From positions 186,001 to 250,000 of the forward strand of contig NZ_CP101454.1 of assembly GCF_024362405.1 (NCBI RefSeq): a stretch of DNA of 64,000 nucleotides, given 5' to 3'. The notes below the pieces were generated by a model that saw only the letters and a program-made list of their open reading frames with translations, was not told the DNA's origin and ran no database searches. Shown here piece after piece: positions 42,827 to 51,285 of this stretch. This DNA comes from Halorarius litoreus. Lineage in GTDB: Archaea > Halobacteriota > Halobacteria > Halobacteriales > Haloarculaceae. The translations under genes were made by a program, and so were the position numbers. How positions within the stretch are numbered: the stretch's first letter is position 1; every line of letters begins with the position of its first letter.

Positions 42827-43240
42827 TCACTCGACGCGGAAGGTACAGACGAGGGCCGCGCCGTCGCCGAGCGCCGCCACGAGCTCGCGGTCGATGCCCT
42901 CGGCGGCCGTGTCCGCACCGACCATCACTGTTCGGTCGTCGACGTAGTCGCTGGTCCGGGCGACCATGCTGCGGTCGTTCTCGAACGTGAGGTCGGGGTG
43001 GCCTCGTCCCCGGACGACCTGCTCGTGGCCGTCGGCGCGGAGGGTGGCCTCGATGGTCGCGTCGTGGCTCTGACAGGCGTCGACGAATTCGGAATCGAAG
43101 TCGGCGGGGACGGGCTCGGCCTCGACGCCGATGATGCAGTCCCCTGCAGGGGTGAGCCAGTCGTCGCTCGTGAGCTCCCACGTGCTCGCGTGGGCGGCCG
43201 TGACGTGTTCGTGTCCGGTCGCGTGGACGCGTTGTTCCAT
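42827..43240 (-). CDS. DUF371 protein
   Basis: A 137-aa protein of the archaeal family DUF371: VHATGHEHVTAAHASTWEL at the start, LTPAGDCIIGVEAEPVP in the middle, GHPDLTFENDRSMVARTSDY near the end. Function unknown; the pattern is highly conserved in archaea. Start MEQRVHATGHEHV. TATA-like boxes lie 90-120 bases upstream. Confidence 0.85.
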   Translation of the reverse strand: MEQRVHATGHEHVTAAHASTWELTSDDWLTPAGDCIIGVEAEPVPADFDSEFVDACQSHDATIEATLRADGHEQVVRGRGHPDLTFENDRSMVARTSDYVDDRTVMVGADTAAEGIDRELVAALGDGAALVCTFRVE

Positions 43241-43597
43241 GTTCGACGGGAGACAGCGGGGCCACTTGAGCGCCGCCGTTTGCCTCGCCCGGTGGGCCGC
43301 CCCACGCCCTCCCCGGCCATCGCCTGGAGTATATATACCACCCGTCAGCAGTTTATATATCAACAGCGAAACCGTGCCAACCCCTGACGGGGCCTCGTAC
43401 GGCGTTTGGTAGCCGTTTACACCCCTCATCCGCTGCAAAAACTTTAAATACAAACAGATTGTACACAGAAGTACCAGAACGCCACCGGCGTTCAGCATCG
43501 CTAGCCGACCAGAATGACAGGGAAGCCTGCTTGTCCGACGGTTGCACCTTTTCGAGCCGATGCTGCGCTCGGTGCGGTAATGGAATAGATAGTAACC
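43241..43597. promoter_or_regulatory. Divergent promoter region with three TATA-like boxes and a uORF
   Basis: A 357-bp spacer between DUF371 and the coiled-coil gene. TATA-like sites are TATATATA at 43329-43336 (usable toward DUF371), TTTATATAT at 43352-43360 (identical context TATATCAACAGCG to the aCPSF1 promoter), and TTTAAATA at 43443-43450. The coiled-coil transcript would carry at least 120 bases of leader, containing a 24-codon frame starting MTGKPACPTVAPFRADAALG (ATG 43514, TAG 43586-43588), stopping nine bases before the gene. Confidence 0.45.
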
Positions 43598-44488
43598 ATG
43601 GCAGAGAGCATCAACGAATCCGACAACGTAGCACTCACAGACGACGACCTCGAGACCGAAAACAAAGGGAAACTTATCAAGAAAGCTGGACAGCTCCGTG
43701 ACCGACGGAACGAGCTGAACCAGATGGCCTCCGAGCGCGCCTCCAAGCGCGACGAGCTCAACGCGAAGACCCGCGAGAAGGTCGACGAGGCACAGGAGCA
43801 CCGCGAGAAGCGCGACGAGCTCAACGAGCAGGTCCAGGAGCACAAGAAGAAGCGCAACGACCTGAACGCGAAGGCCAACGAACTGTTCGACAAGGTCGAC
43901 GGCCTGAAGGACGACCTCGAGCTCAACGAGGGCAAGAGCGTCGAGCAGCTCAAGAAGGAGATCGAGGAGCTCGAGTTCAAGCAGCAGACCGAGGTGCTCT
44001 CGACCGAGGACGAGCGCGAGCTCATCGAGAAGATCGAGCAGAAGCGCGAGAAGCTGGCCGAGCGCAAGGAGAAGCTCGACCAGTCCGGCGACCTCGAGGA
44101 CGTCAAGGAGAAGGCCCAGGAAGTGCGCGCACAGGCGAGCGAGCACCACCAGAAGGTGACGGAGCTCGCGGACAAGGCTCAGGAGCACCACAACCAGATG
44201 ATCGAGGCCTACCGCGAGGCCGACGAGATCCGTGACGACGCCGACGAGTGGCACGAGAAGTTCGTCGAGGCGCAGGAAGCCGCCGACCGCCACCACGAGG
44301 ACTTCGTCCGCGTCCAGAAGCGCCTCCGCGAGATGGACAAGGAAGAGGAGTCCGAGCGGAAGGAGGAGCGCGAGGCCAAGAAGGAAGAGGCCCGCGCCGA
44401 GGCCGAAGAGATCTACGAGGCGTTCCAGAACGGCGAGACCCTCGACACCGAGGACCTGATGAAGCTCCAGAAGACGGGGCTGCTCTAA
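43598..44488 (+). CDS. Coiled-coil protein (archaeal, COG1340-like)
   Basis: A 296-aa protein, charged and almost wholly helical, with long heptad-type coiled coils (for example RDRRNELNQMASERASKRDE, then EHREKRDELNEQVQEHKKKR, then HHQKVTELADKAQEHHNQMI). No signal peptide or membrane segment. It fits the group of archaeal coiled-coil proteins annotated with COG1340; I recall no experimental function with certainty. The very high Lys/Glu content and strong codon bias suggest an abundant structural or nucleic-acid-associated protein. Regulation may use the long leader. Confidence 0.75.
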   Translation: MAESINESDNVALTDDDLETENKGKLIKKAGQLRDRRNELNQMASERASKRDELNAKTREKVDEAQEHREKRDELNEQVQEHKKKRNDLNAKANELFDKVDGLKDDLELNEGKSVEQLKKEIEELEFKQQTEVLSTEDERELIEKIEQKREKLAERKEKLDQSGDLEDVKEKAQEVRAQASEHHQKVTELADKAQEHHNQMIEAYREADEIRDDADEWHEKFVEAQEAADRHHEDFVRVQKRLREMDKEEESERKEEREAKKEEARAEAEEIYEAFQNGETLDTEDLMKLQKTGLL

Positions 44489-44858
44489 ACGCGATTCGCA
44501 CACGTTCTCTCAAGTATTCGCCGAGCGAGCGACAGCGACGGCGCTCTCATCGGACAGCAACCGCCAGACAGCCGCGCTGCTCGGGAACGTGAAAACGGCC
44601 CGGCGCGCGGCGGTGGGGGGAGAGGATTCGCGCGCCAGGGTCGAGGGAGTAGGTGCACCCTGACTAAGGTGCAATCGTCAGTTTCACGCCGGGACTATAT
44701 ATAAATGCCTGTCTACGAGATGTCAAAAATCCGCGGAGGGGACCCGACCCATTCGAACGGATAGCGCCGGCGCGCCTGCGAATACGAGAGTGACTCGGCG
44801 CCTCGGGTTACATGAAGACGACACGCCCCTTTATCCACTGCCGGACCGGAGTCCGGGT
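44489..44858. other. 370-bp gap with an unexplained TATA box
   Basis: ACTATATATAAATG at 44694-44707 is a strong TATA-type site in GC-rich DNA with no gene starting within 130 bases on either side. A GGTGCA direct repeat lies at 44651 and 44668. The last part contains CCTTTATCC (44828-44836) about 25 bases before sppA, its likely promoter. No tRNA or other known RNA could be folded by eye. Confidence 0.5.
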
Positions 44859-45848
44859 ATGAACGACACCAGTGACCGGGTCGGGCGCGTCTTCATCCTC
44901 GTCGTGGTGGTGGTGCTCGCGGTGCTGGTCGCCTTCGAGCTGCTCGTCGACTACCCCACCGACGGGGCGGACCTCGTCGGCGTCTTGCTCGTGCTCGCGA
45001 CGATACCGCTCGCCGCCCGAGCCGCCGGCCGCCTCGCCGGCTCGGTGTTCCCGAGCTACAACGTCGCCGAAGTCGCGGTCGAGGGGCCGATCACCCGCGA
45101 CGGTGGGGGGGGCATCCCGACGGGGCCGGTCGGGCAAGGCGCCGACAGCGTGGTCGACCAGCTCGACCGCGCGGCCGCGGACGGCAACGTCGACGCGCTC
45201 CTCCTCAAACTGAACACGCCGGGGGGCGAGATCGTCCCGAGCGACGACATCCGGCTCGCTGTCGACCGGTTCGACGGCCCCACCATCGCGTACACCACGG
45301 ACGTCTGTGCGTCGGGCGGCTACCACATCGCGAGCGCCTGCGACGAGCTGTACGCGAGAGCGGGGAGCATCGTCGGCTCCATCGGCGTCCGGGGGTCGCG
45401 GTTCACCGCGACGGGACTGCTCGACACGCTCGGCGTCGACTACGAGCAGTTCACCGCCGGCGAGTTCAAGGAAGCGGGCGTCCCCTTCACCGAACTCGAC
45501 GAGGACGAGCGGGCGTACCTCCAGGACCTCATCGACGGCCACTACGAGACCTTCGTGGAGACCGTCGCCGAGGCGCGCGGGATGGACCCCGAGTTCCTCC
45601 GGTCGACGGAGGCGAAGGTGTACCTCGGCGAGGAAGCGCGCGAACTCGGCCTCGTGGACGCTATCGGAACCCGCGACGACGCCGAGGACCGCGTCGAGGA
45701 GCTGCTCGGAACCGACATCGCCGTCCGCGAGTTCCAGCCGCCAACGGGGCTCGCCGCCCGGATGCGCGGCGGGGCGAGCGCGATGGCGTACGCGTTCGGC
45801 CGCGGGCTGGCCGACACGGTCGACGGCGACGCGGAGTTCCGGCTGTAA
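44859..45848 (+). CDS. sppA: Signal peptide peptidase SppA-like serine protease
   Basis: A 329-aa membrane serine protease of family S49. Two N-terminal hydrophobic helices (VFILVVVVVLAVLVAFELL and ADLVGVLLVLATIPLAARAA) anchor it. The catalytic Ser152 is in CASGGYHIAS and the general-base Lys204 in GEFKEAGVPF. SSVGSIGV-like IVGSIGVRGS is the third conserved piece. It degrades cleaved signal peptides or membrane proteins. The ATG giving MNDTSDRVGRVF is preceded by a TATA box at leaderless distance. Confidence 0.88.
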   Translation: MNDTSDRVGRVFILVVVVVLAVLVAFELLVDYPTDGADLVGVLLVLATIPLAARAAGRLAGSVFPSYNVAEVAVEGPITRDGGGGIPTGPVGQGADSVVDQLDRAAADGNVDALLLKLNTPGGEIVPSDDIRLAVDRFDGPTIAYTTDVCASGGYHIASACDELYARAGSIVGSIGVRGSRFTATGLLDTLGVDYEQFTAGEFKEAGVPFTELDEDERAYLQDLIDGHYETFVETVAEARGMDPEFLRSTEAKVYLGEEARELGLVDAIGTRDDAEDRVEELLGTDIAVREFQPPTGLAARMRGGASAMAYAFGRGLADTVDGDAEFRL

Positions 45849-45899
45849 CCGCCGCAACCGACTACAGGGTTTTTACCGCTGCGACGGTCCCATTCGAGT

Positions 45900-47024
45900 G
45901 TGACCACCCTCGTGCTGTGTGTCGACCGCGACGGCGGGCTGACCGACGAGCCCGTGGTGGGGTGGGAAGCCGTCCGCGCGCTCGTCACCGACGTGGGCAT
46001 CGACGACCCGGAGGACTCGCGGGTCAACTGCCTGCTGGAGAGCCTGAAGGTCGCCCGCGACCTCCGCGACGAGAACGAGGAGGCCATCGTGGGCGTCGTC
46101 TCCGGGCGCGGTGACGCCATCTCCACCGACCGCTCCGTCGCCCGCGGCGTCGACCAGCTGATCGCGCGTTACGACCCCGACTCCGCCATCATCGTCGTCA
46201 ACAGCGCCGAGGCCGAGCGACTGGTCCCCATCATCGAGTCGCGCGTCCGCGTGGACGCCGTCGACCGCGTCGTCGTCCGGCAGAGCCACGACATCGAGTC
46301 GACGTACTACGTCCTCAAGCAGTTCCTCGCCGACGAGGAGCTCCGGTCGACGGTGCTCGTGCCCCTGGGCGCCGCACTCTTGGCGTTCCCTCTCCTGCTG
46401 TTCCTCGCGGAGTCCATCACCGTCGCCATCGCCGTCGTCGTCGCCGTCCTCGGCACCTTCCTGCTGTACAAGGGGCTGGGTATCGGCGACTTCGTCGCCA
46501 CCCTCCCTGGTGCCGTCCGCGACGCCTTCTATTCGGGGCAGGTGTCGCTCGTCACCTACGTCATCGGACTCGGGCTCGCGCTCGTCGGGCTGTTCGCGGG
46601 CGCCATCGCCGTCTCGCCGCTCGGGAACACCAGCGTGTTCCTCACGGTGATGCAGTTCGTCTTCGACGCCGTCCCGTGGCTCGGAGCGGCGGCGCTGGCC
46701 GCGTCGACCGGCCGACTACTGGACGAACTGCTCGGCGACGAGGGAGTCCATGGGGCGCTGCTCAACCTGCCGTTCGGCGTCGTCGCCGTCGGCCTCGTCG
46801 TCCGCGGGTTCACTGCCTACTTCCTCGAACGCGCGGGCGAGATCCCCGCACTCACCGTCCCACGGCTCACCCTCGGTGCGCTCACCGTCGACCCGATTAC
46901 GCTCTCGGTCTGGGAGCGGCTCGCGCTGTTCGTCGTCACTGGCGTCGTCGTCTCGCTCGTCGGCGTCCGATTCGCCTCCTACCTCTCGGCGCGCGAGCTC
47001 GAAGGCGTGCCCGAGAACACCTGA
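45900..47024 (+). CDS. DUF373 family membrane protein
   Basis: A 374-aa protein. The N-terminal ~150 residues are a soluble domain (TLVLCVDRDGGLTDEP, then NCLLESLKVARDLRDE, then VVSGRGDAIS, VVRQSHDIESTYYVLKQFL). The C-terminal part has six or seven hydrophobic helices. This matches DUF373, an archaeal family of unknown function. A GTG start is used, with GTTTTTA about 25-30 bases upstream as the TATA box. The CVDRD segment suggests a metal or phosphate site, but this is guesswork. Confidence 0.85.
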   Translation: MTTLVLCVDRDGGLTDEPVVGWEAVRALVTDVGIDDPEDSRVNCLLESLKVARDLRDENEEAIVGVVSGRGDAISTDRSVARGVDQLIARYDPDSAIIVVNSAEAERLVPIIESRVRVDAVDRVVVRQSHDIESTYYVLKQFLADEELRSTVLVPLGAALLAFPLLLFLAESITVAIAVVVAVLGTFLLYKGLGIGDFVATLPGAVRDAFYSGQVSLVTYVIGLGLALVGLFAGAIAVSPLGNTSVFLTVMQFVFDAVPWLGAAALAASTGRLLDELLGDEGVHGALLNLPFGVVAVGLVVRGFTAYFLERAGEIPALTVPRLTLGALTVDPITLSVWERLALFVVTGVVVSLVGVRFASYLSARELEGVPENT

Positions 47025-47067
47025 CGCGAGACGGAGAGCCTATCTTCCCGTACCCGTACCCGAACAC

Positions 47068-47787
47068 ATGAGCGACAGCGCACCGTGGGTGAGCCTCTTT
47101 TCGGGCGGGAAGGACTCCTCGTGGGCACTCTATCAGGCGCTCGAAGCGGGCCACCCCGTCGAGCGGCTGGTCACGGTTCACCCCGCGGGCGACTCCTACA
47201 TGTATCACACGCCGGCGACGCATCTGACGGCGCTCGCCGCCGAGTCAGTCGGTATCGACCTGCTCGACGTCCACCCCGAGGACTTCGAGGCCGAACACGC
47301 TGTGGAGAGCGGCGAGCAGGGCGACCGCGAGCTCGAGCCGCTGGAGCGCGCGCTCGAATCGCTCGCCGAGGAGTGGGGGGGAATCGGTGGCATCACCGCG
47401 GGCGCCGTCGAGAGCGAGTACCAGACGTCGCGGATTCAGGCGATGTGTGACCGACTCGGCGCCGACCTGTTCGCGCCGCTGTGGCAGGAAGACCCCCGCG
47501 ACCTCGCGGACGCCATGCTCGATGCGGGCTTCGAAATCAAAATCCTGCAGGTCGCCGCCTACGGCCTCGACGAGTCGTGGCTGGGCCGGACGCTCGATGC
47601 CGAAGCCATCGCGGAACTGGAAGCCCTCCACGACGACTACGGCGTCCACATCCTCGGTGAGGGGGGTGAGTTCGAGACGTTCGTGGTGGACGGACCGCAC
47701 ATGGCCCGGCGAATCGAACTCGAATACGACACCGTCTGGGACGGGGATAGAGGCCACGTCGAAATCACTGACGCGCGGCTCGCCTAG
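47068..47787 (+). CDS. dph6: Diphthine-ammonia ligase (diphthamide synthesis)
   Basis: A 239-aa PP-loop ATPase of the Dph6 family that amidates diphthine on archaeal/eukaryotic elongation factor 2. The PP-loop is LFSGGKDSSWALYQAL near the N-terminus. The family's GGITAGAVESEYQTSRIQ and APLWQEDPRDLADAMLDAGF segments are clear, as is the C-terminal LGEGGEFETFVVDGP. 43 bases separate it from the DUF373 gene. The direct repeat CCCGTACCCGTACCCG lies just before the start. Confidence 0.92.
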   Translation: MSDSAPWVSLFSGGKDSSWALYQALEAGHPVERLVTVHPAGDSYMYHTPATHLTALAAESVGIDLLDVHPEDFEAEHAVESGEQGDRELEPLERALESLAEEWGGIGGITAGAVESEYQTSRIQAMCDRLGADLFAPLWQEDPRDLADAMLDAGFEIKILQVAAYGLDESWLGRTLDAEAIAELEALHDDYGVHILGEGGEFETFVVDGPHMARRIELEYDTVWDGDRGHVEITDARLA

Positions 47788-47813
47788 CCACTACTGACGG
47801 AAAAAGTGGGTCG

Positions 47814-48077
47814 CTACGTGGGCTGCTTGCTCGGCATCTCGCGGGCGCTGTAGAGCTGGTACGCGAAGTACAGCTCGTAGAGCCCGGCGACGCCGACCAG
47901 CAGGTAGACGAGGTTCTCGACGACCGGAATCGACCCGAAGATCAGGTTGACGAGGTTCCAGTTGGCGTCGATGAATCCACCGATACCGACGAGCCCCCAG
48001 TTGATGGCACCGACGATGACGAGTGCCAGCGAGAGCCAGTCGACCGCGTTGACGCGGAGTCGGCCTTCTGATTGCAT
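47814..48077 (-). CDS. DUF378 small membrane protein
   Basis: An 87-aa membrane protein with two helices (LALVIVGAINWGLVGIGGF and VVENLVYLLVGVAGLYELYF), matching DUF378. Function unknown. GGAGGTG, seven bases before the ATG, is a good Shine-Dalgarno on the minus strand (plus-strand CACCTCC at 48084-48090). Confidence 0.85.
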   Translation of the reverse strand: MQSEGRLRVNAVDWLSLALVIVGAINWGLVGIGGFIDANWNLVNLIFGSIPVVENLVYLLVGVAGLYELYFAYQLYSAREMPSKQPT

Positions 48078-48180
48078 CTGGGTACACCTCCGATGCTACC
48101 GACGTCGTCCAGTCGAAAAGTAATAACGCGCGTACCCGAAGAAAGCCCAGCTTTCGTCCGTGACCGGCGTCTCGGCCCCG

Positions 48181-49158
48181 CTACTGGGTTCGTGTGCCGC
48201 TGTTCGTCAGCTTCGTGTGCGCGCCGACGAGTGCGCCCGCGAGGTCGACGTTCGCGACGTGCGTCTCCTCGTCGATGATGGAGTCGTGGACCTCACAGTC
48301 CTTCACCGTCGCGTTCGGGAACACGACGCTGTCCTCGATAATCGAGTCCTCGATGTGCGCGCCGGGCATGACGTGGACGTTGTCGCGGATCTCGGAGTCG
48401 ACGACCTCGGCGTCGGCGGCGACGAGCGACTCGCCACCGAGTGCCCACGCGACCGCCTCCAGATACGACTGGGGCGTCCCGATGTCGTACCACGCGTCGT
48501 CGAACGGGAAGGCGTACACCTCGTCGTTCTCGACGAGCCACTTGATGTACCAGCCCGGCTCGTCGGGGTTGTTGCCGTCGCCCAGGTACTCGCCGAATCG
48601 GAGCGACTCGCGGGGAAAGGCGTAGCAGGCGATGGAGACGAGCGTGCTCGGGGGGTTGTCGGGTTTCTCCTCTAGGGCGACGACGCGGTCGCCGTCGACG
48701 TCGATGACGCCGTAGGAGGTGGCGCGTTCGAGGGTGCCGACGTCGTACGCCGCGAGCGTGGTCTGGCCCTTCGACTCGAAGAAGTCGATGAACTCGGAGA
48801 CGTCGAACCCCATGAGGTTGTCGCCCGCGATGACGAGCATGTCGTCGTCGACCCCTTCGCGGTCGACGAGCTGGCCGAGCGCACCGACGACGCCGAACTT
48901 CTCGTCCTCGTCGGTGGTGTCCTCGACCGAGAGCGTGAGCTTCTGGAACTCGCTGTCCGCGATGTACGCCTCGAACTCCTCGGCGAACGCCTCGTTGGTG
49001 GAGACGAACACTTCGTCGATGCGCTCGTCCGCTTCGAGACCCGCGAAAATGCGGTCGATGACGGTCGTCTCGCCTACCGGCAGCAACATCTTCGGCCGGT
49101 GGCGGGTGATCGGCCACAGGCGCGTCGCGTACCCCCCTGCTAGCACGACAGCTTTCAT
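48181..49158 (-). CDS. Sugar-1-phosphate nucleotidyltransferase (AglF/RmlA-like)
   Basis: A 325-aa NDP-sugar pyrophosphorylase. The nucleotide-binding signature VVLAGGYATRLWPITRHRPKM is split over the N-terminal ~20 residues (motif GGxxTRLxPxTxxxPK). VIAGDNLMGFD holds a metal Asp. The C-terminal ~60 residues form left-handed beta-helix turns (SEIRDNVHVMPGAHI, then EDSIIEDSVVFPNATVKD). It makes an activated sugar for N-glycans or exopolysaccharide. The ATG giving MKAVVLAGG is preferred over a 13-codon extension. No other glycan gene flanks it. Confidence 0.88.
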   Translation of the reverse strand: MKAVVLAGGYATRLWPITRHRPKMLLPVGETTVIDRIFAGLEADERIDEVFVSTNEAFAEEFEAYIADSEFQKLTLSVEDTTDEDEKFGVVGALGQLVDREGVDDDMLVIAGDNLMGFDVSEFIDFFESKGQTTLAAYDVGTLERATSYGVIDVDGDRVVALEEKPDNPPSTLVSIACYAFPRESLRFGEYLGDGNNPDEPGWYIKWLVENDEVYAFPFDDAWYDIGTPQSYLEAVAWALGGESLVAADAEVVDSEIRDNVHVMPGAHIEDSIIEDSVVFPNATVKDCEVHDSIIDEETHVANVDLAGALVGAHTKLTNSGTRTQ

Positions 49159-49203
49159 GGCCCCAACGTCACGACCAGCCGATAAGTCCTTTTTCATGCT
49201 CGA

Positions 49204-49218
49204 AGCTCCTCTGAGGAG
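49204..49218. other. Short perfect palindrome
   Basis: GCTCCTCTGAGGAGC is a 7-bp stem with a one-base loop in the divergent spacer between the nucleotidyltransferase and membrane-protein genes. It could be an operator site or chance. Confidence 0.3.
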
Positions 49219-49275
49219 CGAACGTCTGCCGCGCGTCTGACGCAGCTTTTTGCGGGATGGGCGGAAAGGGACTCT

Positions 49276-50136
49276 ATGACCAGCCTAACGGAGGTTTACG
49301 AGGGAGGCGCTGGAGGGGCCGACCTTCGACGGCTGTACGTCGGTGTCGCGCTGTTCCTGCTTGGAGCGGTGCTCACCGTCGCTGGTATCGTTGTCGGAAC
49401 ATCCGCAGGCGCAGCGGGCGTCGCCGGGCTCGACAAGTTCGCTTCACGCGAGTTGGCGGGCGTGTTCGCGGGACTCGGGTTGCCGGCGACGTTCCTCGGG
49501 GCCATCATCGTGCTCCCGAAGGCGTCGCGCCGGCTCCGCGCCATCGCGGGCCTCGGCGCGCTCGTCGCCGTCGCCGGCGTCGTCGTCTTCACCGAAGTGT
49601 ATCCCCGGCAGTGGTACGGGATGCCGACGGACTACACCATGCCCGTCGTCGCGGTGTACTTCCTCGGCGCTATCACGACGTTCTGGTGTCTGTTCGTCGC
49701 CGTCGCGAACTTCAAGGCGCGCAACGACCCCGGCGGCACCGTCCGACTGGAGGTGACCAAGGAGGGGAAGACGAAGGTCATCGAGGTGTCGAACGACCGC
49801 CTCCGGCAGGGGCTCGGCGGCATCGGCCTGTTGGGGTCGACGCCCGACGGCAACACGCCGACGCAGACGAACAGCCCGAACACCGCGCGTTCGGACGGTG
49901 GCGCGGAGGTCACGCACGCCTCGTCGTCGACGCCACCGCAGCCGAGTCCGGAGTCGACCCGCGACGCCGAGATCATGCGCGACGACGAGCCGGCCCCGCA
50001 GGGCGACGTCTACTGCGGCAACTGCGAGCACTTCAGCTACGTCCGCACCGACGACGGGCTCCAGCCGTACTGTGGCCTCCACAGCGAGGCCATGGACGAC
50101 ATGGACGCCTGCTCGCAGTGGTCGCCGAACAACTAG
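49276..50136 (+). CDS. Membrane protein with C-terminal zinc-ribbon
   Basis: A 286-aa protein. Four hydrophobic segments in the first 145 residues (LYVGVALFLLGAVLTVAGIV, then GVFAGLGLPATFLGAIIV, then LRAIAGLGALVAVAGVVVF, then YTMPVVAVYFLGAITTFWCL). A low-complexity Thr/Ser/Pro linker follows, and the final 45 residues hold a Cys cluster (YCGNCEHFSYV, then PYCGLHSEAM, then ACSQW). A common haloarchaeal architecture of unknown function. Its stop overlaps the stop of the convergent Mut7-C gene. Confidence 0.7.
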   Translation: MTSLTEVYEGGAGGADLRRLYVGVALFLLGAVLTVAGIVVGTSAGAAGVAGLDKFASRELAGVFAGLGLPATFLGAIIVLPKASRRLRAIAGLGALVAVAGVVVFTEVYPRQWYGMPTDYTMPVVAVYFLGAITTFWCLFVAVANFKARNDPGGTVRLEVTKEGKTKVIEVSNDRLRQGLGGIGLLGSTPDGNTPTQTNSPNTARSDGGAEVTHASSSTPPQPSPESTRDAEIMRDDEPAPQGDVYCGNCEHFSYVRTDDGLQPYCGLHSEAMDDMDACSQWSPNN

Positions 50137-50585
50137 AGCCCGCGAAGCGTTTCTCTCACACGGTCCCAGTGTGACCCTTTCCAGAAGTACTGTCCGCAGT
50201 GGCGACACCGCCAGATGTCGGTCTCGCGGGCGGTGGGTGCGTACTCGGGCGTCCGCTCCTCCGGGCCGACTGGCTCGACTGGACCGTTGCAGGTACCGCA
50301 GTACGCGGGTTCGCCGTCGAGTGCGAGGTCGAGCCCCGCCTCGCGGAGTTCGCGGAGTTGTCCCTCGACGCTCCGGTCGGTGAGTAAGACGCCTCCCGTC
50401 CGCTCGGCGAGCTGGCGGTCGCGCGTGAGGACGGTCCGGCTCTCCTCGCGGGCGAGGTCGGCGATGGCGTCGTCGGCCTCGATACCCCGGTCGAGCGCGT
50501 AGGCGGTGTCGTAGCCACACATCCGGAGGTAGACGGCGAGTTTGCCGCACATCACGTCACAGCAGAACGGCGGTGAGAGAGCCAT
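50133..50585 (-). CDS. Mut7-C RNase-domain protein
   Basis: A 150-aa protein: N-terminal PIN-like Mut7-C domain (FCCDVMCGKLAVYLRMCGYD, with DRGIEADDAIADLAREE, then RTVLTRDRQLAER), followed by a zinc-ribbon with two CxxC pairs (YCGTCNGPV and RCRHCGQYF). Such proteins are thought to be RNases. It is the last gene of the likely DUF5788-polX-lipoprotein-Mut7C operon, three bases after the lipoprotein gene. Confidence 0.82.
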   Translation of the reverse strand: MALSPPFCCDVMCGKLAVYLRMCGYDTAYALDRGIEADDAIADLAREESRTVLTRDRQLAERTGGVLLTDRSVEGQLRELREAGLDLALDGEPAYCGTCNGPVEPVGPEERTPEYAPTARETDIWRCRHCGQYFWKGSHWDRVRETLRGL

Positions 50586-50588
50586 GGC

Positions 50589-51242
50589 TCACCCGTCCCG
50601 GCCGTAGCGGAGGGCGGTCGTCAGTTCGAACGCCGCGTCGTCGAGCCAGCCGTCGGTGACCTCGACGCGGAGCCGCGTCGACGCGAGCCGGTCGCCCTCG
50701 CGGAACGTCACGCTGGGGGTCACTTCCGTCAGGAATGTCGGCCCCCATGTCGCGTCGCTGGCCGGGGCGTACCGGACGAGCCAGCGGTCGACGAGGTCCG
50801 GTGCCTCGTCGCCCTGCGCCCGAGCCATCCGGACCGGGGTCGGCCGCTCGGTGTCCGGGTCGACGGGGGCGTAGCTGGCGGCCGTGGTCGTCGCACCCGT
50901 CGGCGCGGCGTAGTGGTAGTCGTGGTCGACGGTGCAGCCGACGAGTCGCCACCCGGTTCCGAACTGGTCGGTCCCCGGAACGAGATGGTGGTGGGTCAGG
51001 ACGTACAGCCGGCGGTATCCACCAGCGTCCGTGTGTTCGTAGCCGATGCTCGACTGTCGGAAGGCGCCGTACGGCTCGGCATCTCGGAGCGTCTCGTCGG
51101 TCGCGATGACGGTCGCGTCGGGCGGCGCACGCGGCGTGTCGGTCTGCGTTGCCGGCGGGAGCGACCGACTGCTCGAACAGCCGGCGAGTGCGGTGGCAGC
51201 CGCAGTCGTCACCCCGGTCAACAGCGTCCGTCTGGAGGGCAT
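50589..51242 (-). CDS. Tat lipoprotein, function unknown
   Basis: A 217-aa exported protein. MPSRRTLLTGVTTAAATALAGC is read in two pieces: the Tat motif SRRTLL at residues 3-8 and the lipobox LAGC with Cys at 22. The mature part is Thr/Ala/Pro-rich at first, then has YVLTHHHLVPGTDQFG, VGCTVDHDYHYAAP and RYAPASDATWGPTFL. I do not recognise a family. It sits between polX and the Mut7-C gene with short gaps (43 and 3 bases). Confidence 0.75.
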   Translation of the reverse strand: MPSRRTLLTGVTTAAATALAGCSSSRSLPPATQTDTPRAPPDATVIATDETLRDAEPYGAFRQSSIGYEHTDAGGYRRLYVLTHHHLVPGTDQFGTGWRLVGCTVDHDYHYAAPTGATTTAASYAPVDPDTERPTPVRMARAQGDEAPDLVDRWLVRYAPASDATWGPTFLTEVTPSVTFREGDRLASTRLRVEVTDGWLDDAAFELTTALRYGRDG

Positions 51243-51285
51243 CGTCCGCGGTTCGCTCCGTGGTCGAAAAGAGCTATCGACCTGT

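Noticed and set aside
43374..43412. Twelve-codon GTG frame after the TATATCAACAGCG promoter
   Set aside because: The GTG is only about 18 bases from the TATA box, upstream of the expected transcript start; no supporting signal.
44720..44770. TTCGAA in CCATTCGAACGG looked like a tRNA T-loop
   Set aside because: No GGTTCGAATCC arm, acceptor stem or anticodon arm can be formed on either strand around it.
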